A DNA stretch of 7,865 bases, from the NCBI GenBank assembly GCA_005879095.1, contig VBLM01000076.1:1-7865 (forward strand). The letters are read 5' to 3'. Below are positions 1 through 5,146 of the stretch, piece by piece. A program made the position numbers and the translations under genes. A model generated the notes under the pieces. It made no database searches. It saw nothing but the letters and a program-made list of their open reading frames with translations, and was not told the DNA's origin. The stretch comes from Deltaproteobacteria bacterium. GTDB lineage: Bacteria; Myxococcota; Myxococcia; Myxococcales; 40CM-4-68-19. Each line of letters opens with the position of its first letter. Positions within the stretch are counted from its first letter, which is position 1.

Positions 1-746
1 GGAAGCAAAATCACCTTCGCGCGGGGGAGCGCGCGCCGGAAAAACTCCAGCGTTCCCTCCGGCAGCAAGCGGTCGCGCTCGCCCCAGATCAGCCGCAGGG
101 GCGTCTCGAGCGAGGCCAGCTCGACTTCGCGGAGGAAGTCGGATTCCCCGACCGCATCGAGAATGCCCTGCGACGACTCGGCCCACATCGCCTTGATTAC
201 TTCGGAAGGGAAGAGCCGCAGCCCGAAGGGCGCGCGGTGAAACGCCCGTTCGAGACAACGCGCGACGCCTTTTCGGTCGCGCGCCGATACCAGCTCGCGA
301 AAGGGCGCCCACTGCTCCCGCGCCAGCAGCGCCCCCGCCGGATTCACCAGCACCAGCGAGGCCGGCCTGACCGTCCCCGTCAGAACCAGCCGCAGCGCGA
401 TCCATCCGCCCAGCGAATGACCGACCAGCACCGGCTCGCGCAGCTCGCGGGCGTAGTGCGCGACCGCGCCGGCCAGCGTCTGCAGGCGCCAATCGGGCGG
501 CCGATGCGAGAGCCCATGGCCGGGAAGATCGATCAGGTGGACACGGTAGGTGCGTGCGAGAGGCGCGACTACTTGCGCCCACCCCGCCAGCGAATCGCCC
601 AGACCATGGACCAGCAGGAGCGGTCGCGCCCCCTCGGGGCCGCGGACTGCATAGCGTACGCCGCCTGCCGGTGTGCTCGCCCAACCGACGCGCGCTCCGC
701 GCTCGGCCAGCGCCCGCATCGCCGCCAGGCCGAGCCGCTGCAGCAC
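1..746 (-). CDS. Alpha/beta hydrolase, 3' end outside window
   Basis: Serine hydrolase of the alpha/beta-hydrolase fold; the substrate cannot be told from sequence. The frame stays open from a GTG at 746 to the left edge, giving 248 residues with the C-terminus missing. Visible landmarks are the oxyanion-hole motif LVHGLGDS (residues 45-52), a DLPGHG strand-turn (73-78), the nucleophile elbow VGHSLGG with Ser111, and the acid-strand motif IWGERD with probable catalytic Asp225. The catalytic His should lie off the window. The GTG start shares its G with the TAG stop of the histone gene (TAGTG), so translation is probably coupled. An in-frame ATG at 719 is an alternative start. There is no signal peptide, so it is probably cytoplasmic. 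The fold is certain; the function is open (esterase, lactonase or C-C hydrolase). Confidence 0.9.
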   Translation of the reverse strand, partial: MLQRLGLAAMRALAERGARVGWASTPAGGVRYAVRGPEGARPLLLVHGLGDSLAGWAQVVAPLARTYRVHLIDLPGHGLSHRPPDWRLQTLAGAVAHYARELREPVLVGHSLGGWIALRLVLTGTVRPASLVLVNPAGALLAREQWAPFRELVSARDRKGVARCLERAFHRAPFGLRLFPSEVIKAMWAESSQGILDAVGESDFLREVELASLETPLRLIWGERDRLLPEGTLEFFRRALPRAKVILL

Positions 747-949
747 TACAGATCGGCGGGACGCAGCGTGCTGCGGCCGTTCTCCTTGGCGCGCGACACC
801 GCCTTTTCCACCGCCTGCCGGACGTGCTCCGAGAGCGCGGTGATGAACTCGTCCGAGGTCCGCATCTCCTTCTCGCGGATCAGATCGCGCACCTTGCTCT
901 GCACGATCAGCATCGCCGACTCTTTCTTCGCCTCGGTGTTCTCGCCCAT
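746..949 (-). CDS. Bacterial histone-fold protein (HBb/Bd0055-like)
   Basis: A 67-residue single histone fold, predicted to dimerise and bind DNA. The sequence shows a short charged N-terminus (1-12), helix 1 (about 13-28, with VQSKVRDLI), a short loop with RTS (30-32), a long helix 2 (33-57), loop 2 GRSTLRP (58-64) carrying the R-x-T pair typical of histones (Arg59, Thr61), and a very short helix 3 beginning PADL (64-67). This layout, with a truncated last helix, matches the known family: singlet bacterial histones such as Bd0055 of Bdellovibrio, an abundant nucleoid protein. The ATG at 949 is chosen because GAGGAGG lies 8 bases upstream (964-958); Met13 would cut off the usual N-terminal tail. 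It may be transcribed with the upstream pseudouridine synthase gene or from a promoter in the 58-base gap. DNA binding here is inferred from the family. Confidence 0.82.
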   Translation of the reverse strand: MGENTEAKKESAMLIVQSKVRDLIREKEMRTSDEFITALSEHVRQAVEKAVSRAKENGRSTLRPADL

Positions 950-957
950 CGCTTGCG

Positions 958-964
958 CCTCCTC
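958..964 (-). promoter_or_regulatory. Strong ribosome binding site of histone gene
   Basis: GAGGAGG on the minus strand, 8 bases before the ATG at 949. It is the best Shine-Dalgarno match in the left half of the window and decides the start of the histone-fold gene. It suggests high translation, as expected for an abundant nucleoid protein. Confidence 0.75.
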
Positions 965-982
965 GGTGCCAAGAGCGGCCGT

Positions 983-1011
983 GCTCTAACAGACAGTTGC
1001 CGACCTTTCAA
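983..1011 (-). promoter_or_regulatory. Candidate sigma70-type promoter for histone gene
   Basis: On the minus strand TTGAAA (1011-1006, five of six matches to the -35 consensus) is followed after 17 bases by TAGAGC (988-983, three of six matches to the -10 consensus). The -35 overlaps the stop codon of the pseudouridine synthase gene. Transcription would begin near 975, leaving a leader of roughly 25 bases that contains the ribosome binding site. Spacing and position are good but the -10 is weak, so this is a candidate only. Confidence 0.33.
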
Positions 1012-1700
1012 CGGCCACGCGACAGAAAGGCCCGCGCCGCTTCGAAGTCCGCCGGCATCGGCGCGCTCAGCCGCAGCCCGGGCAGCTCGAGCGCCAGGGC
1101 GTGCAACATCGGACGGGCGAAGTCGTGGCGCGCGCCGTCGGGCCGGGTGAGGAAAGCCGGCCCGCCGTAGCGGGTGTCGCCGAGAAGCGGACAGCCCAGC
1201 TCGCGAAAGTGCGCCCGGATCTGGTGCGTGCGCCCTGTCCCGGGAAAGGCGGCCATCGACGCCGCACCCCCGTACCGCTCGAGGACCCGCCACCGCGTGG
1301 TCGCTTTCTGGCGATCGACCTCGGCGTCGATCGTGCCTTCGTCGCTCGCCGGCGAGCCGGCCGCCAGCGCGCGGTACTCCTTGCGCGTGCGGTGTTCGCG
1401 GAATTCCTCGAGCAGCGCCGACTGCGCGCGCCGGTTCCGCGCGAGGACGCACACGCCGGTCGTGCCTTTGTCGAGCCGGTGCACGAGCAGCGCCTGTGTC
1501 TCTCGTTCGCCCAGCGCGGCGAGAAGCGCGCTGCAGAGCTGCGGCAGCGCCGGCCCGCCGGCGAGATCTTCCTGCGCCGACACGCCGGCCGGTTTGTCGA
1601 CTGCGATCACCGACTTGTCGAGGTGTAACAGCTGTGCACGCGTGAGCGCCGGCGCGCCCGGAGCCTGCAGCGAGACGTCGATCCGGTCGCCTGGACGCAC
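1008..1700 (-). CDS. RluA-family pseudouridine synthase
   Basis: Isomerises a uridine to pseudouridine in rRNA or tRNA; the target site is unknown. From the GTG at 1700 it encodes 230 residues. Visible are the conserved opening of the catalytic domain (VIAVDKPAGVSAQ, 31-43), the catalytic motif HRLDKGTTG (74-82) with Asp77, a KEYRAL strand, and GRTHQIRAHF followed by LGCPLLGDTRYGG near the C-terminus, all standard for the family. The GTG falls inside what reads as the end of an S4 RNA-binding domain (RDPDAQVRPGD), has no clear ribosome binding site, and the frame upstream contains no better start before the cupin stop at 1785. The true start is therefore doubtful: either the protein is a catalytic domain only, or the 5' end is damaged. 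The catalytic core looks intact. Confidence 0.85.
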   Translation of the reverse strand: MRPGDRIDVSLQAPGAPALTRAQLLHLDKSVIAVDKPAGVSAQEDLAGGPALPQLCSALLAALGERETQALLVHRLDKGTTGVCVLARNRRAQSALLEEFREHRTRKEYRALAAGSPASDEGTIDAEVDRQKATTRWRVLERYGGAASMAAFPGTGRTHQIRAHFRELGCPLLGDTRYGGPAFLTRPDGARHDFARPMLHALALELPGLRLSAPMPADFEAARAFLSRGR

Positions 1701-1798
1701 CTGCGCATCCGGATCGCGCGACCGGCGCCCGCGGAGATCACGCGGGCCAACGTCGAATCGCCTTCGGCGACCAGCCGCAGCTTCTCAACCCTTTTCAA
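1701..1798 (-). pseudogene. Frame-disrupted S4-domain start of the pseudouridine synthase
   Basis: The 98 bases upstream of the GTG at 1700 appear to encode an N-terminal S4-like domain in two frames. From a TTG at 1798 one frame reads KRVEKLRLVAEGDSTLARVIS, which resembles the start of RluA-type S4 regions, down to about 1733. In the synthase frame, from about 1733, the sequence reads RGRRSRDPDAQ and runs into VRPGD, the usual end of the same domain. About 15 residues of the expected helix between them seem absent. This suggests an out-of-frame deletion or an assembly error. The TTG overlaps the last 14 bases of the cupin gene, as expected of a coupled start. Confidence 0.45.
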
Positions 1799-2135
1799 CC
1801 ACCCGCACCGGGAACTTCGACAGCGCCGAGCAGACCATGCCCTGCGGCCCCGCGATCAAGTCGTAGAAGACCCCGCGCGGAGCCAGGGCCACCGCGCCCG
1901 GCCCGAGCGGGATCCGCAGCTCGTTGCCGGCCGAAACCGTCTCCAGCACCAGCACGCCGTCTCCCTGTACGCAGATGTAGGCGCGGTCAGCGTCGGGGTG
2001 CTTGTGCCAGCCCGTCTTCTGCCCCGGCTTCAGGTACACCCCGTCGACGAGCAGCTGATCGGTCTTCACCGCGTGCAGCACGTTCGGCTTGTCGTCGGTG
2101 TACCGCGCGTCGGCGATCAGGTTCACGGTCTGCAT
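1785..2135 (-). CDS. Small single-domain cupin protein
   Basis: A 116-residue one-domain cupin, function unknown. Cupin motif 1 is recognisable as GWHKHPDADRAYICVQGDG (42-60), with His44 and His46 as probable metal ligands. The usual Glu is not in place, though Asp50 could substitute. Motif 2 reads LAPRGVFYDL (84-93), with Tyr91 where the third His ligand normally sits. The metal site is thus reduced, and the protein may be a binding or regulatory cupin rather than a dioxygenase. The ATG at 2135 overlaps the end of the PuuD-like gene by 13 bases, with a weak AAAGAG just upstream, so the two are very probably co-translated. Its stop at 1785 adjoins the pseudouridine synthase region. No signal peptide; cytoplasmic. 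Confidence 0.82.
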   Translation of the reverse strand: MQTVNLIADARYTDDKPNVLHAVKTDQLLVDGVYLKPGQKTGWHKHPDADRAYICVQGDGVLVLETVSAGNELRIPLGPGAVALAPRGVFYDLIAGPQGMVCSALSKFPVRVVEKG

Positions 2136-2857
2136 GGCTCTTTCAGAACTGCGCAGGCGCAGGGGTGGCGGATTTCGAATAGAGGAACTTGGTCACGCCC
2201 CAACAAGTGGTTGGACACCATGAAAAACATCAGCGGCACGCTCATGTACGTGTTGTGCTTGCTGCGCAGGCCGGCGACCGCCGGCACGGCCGCGTCGGGA
2301 GCGGGCGCGGTCCCTTTCACGCCGGCGATGATCTTCCGCTGGTTGGGCCAGATCCGCATCCAGACGTTGATCATCATCACCGTGCCGAAGGTGGCGCCGG
2401 CGAAGAGGTAGACCGCCCGCCCGCCCATGAAGCGCGACTCGGCGAAGACGAGGATGGCGAAGAGCACGAAGCTGACCACCACCGCCGCCGTCTCGTTCTT
2501 CAACTGCTTCCAGAGCACGTCGTAGACGAAGAAAGCGACCAGCGCCAGCACGATGCCGATCCCGCCCGAGGCGTTGCTCGACATCCGGTCGTTGCCCATC
2601 GCGTTGCCGGCCATGTAGACGATGCCGATGAGCAAGAGGCCCGAAACCCAGGTGTACGCCGCGCCCCAGCGGAACCAGTAGAGCGCGCGGGGCATCAGCT
2701 CCGGCAGCACCTGCTTCTTGCCTTCCGGCGTATAGGTCTTCGCGACCTGGGCGTTGACGAAGTTGAAGAACCAGAGATGGCCGATCCACATCACGCCGGC
2801 CAGCACGTGGATCCAGCGGAAGATCAGGTTCACCCATTCGGACACGGTCGGGTCCAT
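2123..2857 (-). CDS. puuD: PuuD-type urate hydroxylase membrane domain (Urate_ox_N)
   Basis: Integral membrane protein of the PuuD (DUF989, urate oxidase N-terminal) family, whose characterised members oxidise urate to 5-hydroxyisourate and pass electrons to the respiratory chain. From the ATG at 2857 it has 244 residues and about six membrane segments (near 9-35, 60-83, 99-116, 123-140, 147-167, 203-220). Family landmarks are RWIHVLAGVMWIG (14-26), PELMPRALYWFRW (52-64), IWPNQRKIIAG (169-179) and SKHNTYMSVPLMF (199-212) followed by SNH. His17, His27, His201 and His217 are the likely conserved histidines. Characterised proteobacterial PuuD proteins carry a C-terminal cytochrome c; here the protein ends about 25 residues after the last helix in an unusual Cys-rich tail, without CxxCH. 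The start is set by GGAGGG just before ATG; an ATG at 2938 would overlap the divergent gene. Whether urate is the substrate is unproven. Confidence 0.8.
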   Translation of the reverse strand: MDPTVSEWVNLIFRWIHVLAGVMWIGHLWFFNFVNAQVAKTYTPEGKKQVLPELMPRALYWFRWGAAYTWVSGLLLIGIVYMAGNAMGNDRMSSNASGGIGIVLALVAFFVYDVLWKQLKNETAAVVVSFVLFAILVFAESRFMGGRAVYLFAGATFGTVMMINVWMRIWPNQRKIIAGVKGTAPAPDAAVPAVAGLRSKHNTYMSVPLMFFMVSNHLLGRDQVPLFEIRHPCACAVLKEPCRP

Positions 2858-2936
2858 CCACCCTCCAGAGCGGTTTGCGGCGCGCACACTACCGATTCGG
2901 CCGCACGGGTGCCAGCTTTTCAGCTCGGAGGCGTCC
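2858..2936. promoter_or_regulatory. Divergent intergenic control region
   Basis: The 79 bases between the PuuD-like gene (minus) and the superoxide dismutase gene (plus) must hold the promoters for both directions. I see no convincing -35/-10 pair. Both ends carry ribosome binding sites: GGAGGG for the minus gene, and GGAGG (2927-2931) five bases before the dismutase ATG. A CAGCT direct repeat separated by TTT lies at 2913-2925 and could be an operator or chance. Confidence 0.5.
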
Positions 2937-3533
2937 ATGAAGCGCTACGAACCGAAGCAGTTTCCGCGGCTGAAGGGGCTTTCCGGTATCTCGGACGGCC
3001 TGCTGCAGGACCACCTGAAGCTCTACGAGGGCTACGTCAAGAACACGAACGAGCTCAACGGGCAGCTCGAAGGCCTGCTCAAGGAGGGGAAAGCCAAGGG
3101 CACGAACCCCGCGTTCGCCGAGATGACGCGCCGGCTCGGGTTCGAGTACTGCGGGATGATCCTGCACGAGCTGTACTTCTCGAACCTGGCGCCGGAGCCG
3201 GATCCGCTCAACAAGGCTGGACCGCTCGGGATCGCGATGGTTCAGGCCTTCGGCACAGTCGACGCGTGGCTGGAGGACTTCAAGGCCATCGCGGCGATGC
3301 GCGGCGTGGGCTGGGCCATCTGCTACCAGAACCCGGAGACGCGCTCGATCTCCAACCACTGGATCGACATGCACAACGACGGCCATCCGCCGGGGTTCAA
3401 GCCGATCGTGGTGATGGACTGCTGGGAGCACGCCTGGGTCCCCGACTACAAGGTGACCGAGCGGGCGAAGTACATCGACGCGTATTTCAAGAACCTCGAC
3501 TACCGGGCTTGCGAGGCGCGCCTGATCAAGTAA
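2937..3533 (+). CDS. Fe/Mn-family superoxide dismutase
   Basis: Converts superoxide to hydrogen peroxide and oxygen; cytoplasmic, with no signal peptide. It has 198 residues, the normal family length. Metal ligands are readable: His26 (QDHLKLYEGYV), His77 (MILHELYFSNLAP), and Asp161 and His165 in the signature DCWEHAW. Tyr33 corresponds to the gateway tyrosine. The first helix has LYEGY instead of the usual HH-x-x-Y, so the segment is one residue shorter than in E. coli SodB. The second-sphere position that is usually Gln appears to be His146 (DMHND), as in the mycobacterial Fe enzyme; this hints at iron but does not prove it. The ATG at 2937 follows GGAGG by 5 bases. The next gene begins 9 bases after the stop, suggesting co-transcription. 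Confidence 0.93.
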   Translation: MKRYEPKQFPRLKGLSGISDGLLQDHLKLYEGYVKNTNELNGQLEGLLKEGKAKGTNPAFAEMTRRLGFEYCGMILHELYFSNLAPEPDPLNKAGPLGIAMVQAFGTVDAWLEDFKAIAAMRGVGWAICYQNPETRSISNHWIDMHNDGHPPGFKPIVVMDCWEHAWVPDYKVTERAKYIDAYFKNLDYRACEARLIK

Positions 3534-3542
3534 GTACCTCGC

Positions 3543-4310
3543 GTGCTGCGCGAGCTGGCGGATTTGCGCGAGGACGCGCGGGGACTGGCCGAAGGGCTGG
3601 CCCTCGCGCGGTACCGGCGCTCCGCGGGGCTCGCGCCGGCGACTACGTTCGCCGCGCTGCTGAAAGCCCATCGGCTGGCGGCGAGCGCCGACGGAGTTGC
3701 GCAAGCGCGCGAGGCGCTCGGGAATGCCAAAGCGGAAGACCCGCGGCGGCCGGCGCGTGTGGCGCGGCTGACCGCGTTGCGCGACTTACTCGTGCGGGCG
3801 CGCGCGCTGTCGCTGGAGCCGGGCGCGGCACAGGAGCTGTTCGACTCGTTTTCCCGCCCGCTGGTCCGGCCGCCCGGCGACGCGGGCCTCCACGGCGCAA
3901 TGCCGCCCGTGGCCGCTTTCCGGGAGCTGCGTTTCATCCGTGCGCGCGACAAGCGGGCCGAGATGGAGGCAGCGATCTCGGCCGCGCTCCAACCCTTCGA
4001 CGGGGCACGCAGCGCCGTATGGGAAGCCGCTCAATCCGCGCTGGCCGAGGCAGGCCTGGTCCCCGCCGAGGTGTACCAAGCGTACACCTCGGGTCTCCTC
4101 GACGGTACCGACGCCCTCGTCCAGGACCTGGGCGGCTGGCTCCTCGAGCGGCACACCGGCGTGCGCGGCGGCGCCGAGCGGCACGACGTCCTCCACTTGC
4201 TCTGGTCCCCACGCTGCGCGAGCGCGTTCCCTCGCGGCGAGCTGCTGCGCACCGTCCGCCGCTGGGCCGAAATGCTGCGGTTCGATCTCGGCGCCGACGG
4301 CGCGATCTAG
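3543..4310 (+). CDS. N-terminal part of split M3-like gene
   Basis: If TAG at 4308 is read as stop, this is the product: 255 residues, helical, rich in Ala, Arg and Leu, ending at GADGAI. It includes the HDVLH segment (214-218), which recalls HExxH with Asp for Glu but sits too early for the family's active site. The GTG start has no clear ribosome binding site, so translation probably depends on ribosomes ending at the dismutase stop 9 bases upstream. Confidence 0.6.
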   Translation: MLRELADLREDARGLAEGLALARYRRSAGLAPATTFAALLKAHRLAASADGVAQAREALGNAKAEDPRRPARVARLTALRDLLVRARALSLEPGAAQELFDSFSRPLVRPPGDAGLHGAMPPVAAFRELRFIRARDKRAEMEAAISAALQPFDGARSAVWEAAQSALAEAGLVPAEVYQAYTSGLLDGTDALVQDLGGWLLERHTGVRGGAERHDVLHLLWSPRCASAFPRGELLRTVRRWAEMLRFDLGADGAI

Positions 4311-5021
4311 CTCGACGAAGACGACCGCCCGCTGAAGTGGCCGGGCGCGCGAGCGGAACCGATCGATCCGCCGTGGGAAGTCGGCCTCACCTTCCTTCCG
4401 GAAGAGGGTCCGCGCGCGTTGGGCCGGTTCCTCGCCGCAATCGGCGTGGCCCAGCTCCGGGCCGGCCCTCCCGGAGATGCGCCGCCCGAGGATCTGTGGC
4501 TGGGCGATCCCGCCGTCGTCCACGCCTGCGCCGCCCTCCTCGAAGGACTGCTCCACGAGCCCGAGTTCCTGCGCCGCTGCGCCAAGGCCGAGCTGTCCCG
4601 CGACGACGAGCGCGCGATTGCCATCGCCGGCGTCTTCGACGCGCGCCTCGCCGCCGCCCGCGCGCTGGCTTCGCAGCAGGCGCACGACCTCGGCCTCGGC
4701 ACCCGGGCGGCTGCGGCGCATCGCGAGCTCCATGCGCGAGCCACCGGCGCCGATCTGCCCGCCGGACTCGCCCTGGCCGATCTCGATCCCTTCGGCGAAC
4801 CCGCTTTCGAGCTCGCCGGCAGGGCGCTCGCCGCGCGCCTGCGCCTTTTCCTGCGCGACCGCTACGACGAGGACTGGTGGCGCAACCCGCGCACCGCGAC
4901 TTCGCTCAACGCCCTGTGGGGACGGGGCGGACGACCGACCGCGGCCGACCTGTGGGCGGAGATGGGCAGCCCGGCCGGAATCGACGCTCTGGTGGACGAG
5001 CTCATCGAGTCCTGCCGGTAA
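4311..5021 (+). CDS. C-terminal part of split M3-like gene
   Basis: The same frame continues after the amber codon for 236 residues, beginning LDEDDRPLKW and ending at TAA 5019-5021. No ATG lies near the break. The first plausible restart is a TTG at 4419, which would lose 36 residues and has no obvious ribosome binding site. This half carries the degenerate active-site region and the conserved-looking WWRNPR segment. Its frame is undamaged, which indicates the stop is recent, suppressed, or an error in the sequence. Confidence 0.5.
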   Translation, partial: LDEDDRPLKWPGARAEPIDPPWEVGLTFLPEEGPRALGRFLAAIGVAQLRAGPPGDAPPEDLWLGDPAVVHACAALLEGLLHEPEFLRRCAKAELSRDDERAIAIAGVFDARLAAARALASQQAHDLGLGTRAAAAHRELHARATGADLPAGLALADLDPFGEPAFELAGRALAARLRLFLRDRYDEDWWRNPRTATSLNALWGRGGRPTAADLWAEMGSPAGIDALVDELIESCR

Positions 5022-5032
5022 GCCATACCGGC
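5014..5032 (+). terminator. Small inverted repeat at gene end
   Basis: GCCGGT (5014-5019) and ACCGGC (5027-5032) form a 6-base stem with a 7-base loop, overlapping the TAA stop of the split gene. No T run follows, so an intrinsic terminator is only possible. A second weak stem, CCGT/ACGG, lies at 5032-5045. Confidence 0.25.
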
Positions 5033-5045
5033 CGTCGTGTCACGG

Positions 5046-5146
5046 ACTGAGGAAAGTTTACCGAATCAGCCTCGTGTAGGTGTTTAGAATCATTCGATAG
5101 ATCAATGACTTGAATCTTTGGCGAGCGGCTTGCTGCATATGGAGTC
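5046..5146 (+). promoter_or_regulatory. AT-rich upstream region of PilZ gene
   Basis: This is the most AT-rich stretch of an otherwise very GC-rich window and lies just upstream of the PilZ gene, as a promoter region would. TAGAAT at 5085-5090 matches the -10 consensus in five of six positions, but no good -35 is found 16-18 bases upstream. Transcription from it would start near 5097 and leave a leader of about 50 bases. Confidence 0.3.

Larger units (their letters stand above)
3543..5021 (+). pseudogene. M3-peptidase-like protein lacking HExxH, split by in-frame TAG
   Basis: One continuous frame of 493 codons from a GTG at 3543 to TAA at 5019-5021, interrupted only by TAG at 4308-4310 (codon 256). 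Composition and protein quality are equal on both sides, so this was, or is, a single gene; CAG (Gln) to TAG is the simplest change. The protein is almost wholly helical. The layout resembles a group of M3-like peptidases: a middle segment HDVLHLLWSPRCASAFP (214-230) and C-terminal RYDEDWWRNPRTATSLNALW, followed by a TAADL turn. Where those carry HExGH the sequence reads RFLAAIGVAQL (295-305), so zinc chemistry is impossible and it would be a pseudoenzyme. This relation is from memory of family patterns and is moderate at best. Its place 9 bases behind superoxide dismutase suggests a shared transcript. Confidence 0.6.

Noticed and set aside
237..1150. Two overlapping plus-strand reading frames
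   Set aside because: They are antisense to the hydrolase, histone and pseudouridine synthase genes, which carry clear motifs.
1607..1798. Separate 63-residue minus-strand protein from TTG 1798
   Set aside because: Only its first 22 or so residues look meaningful, as the start of an S4 domain; the rest is the pseudouridine synthase read out of frame.
2155..2190. tRNA-like 3' end (GGTGGCGGATTTCGAAT)
   Set aside because: The flanks of the loop do not pair as a T stem, and no other arms are found.
2858..2938. Longer start for the PuuD-like protein at 2938
   Set aside because: It would overlap the divergent dismutase start and ribosome binding site, adds 27 non-membrane residues, and lacks a ribosome binding site; ATG 2857 has GGAGGG.
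2189..5050. A 953-residue plus-strand reading frame
   Set aside because: It runs antisense to the PuuD gene and out of frame through superoxide dismutase and the split gene. Its composition is Arg/Ala/Gly/Pro-heavy, typical of a shadow frame in GC-rich DNA.
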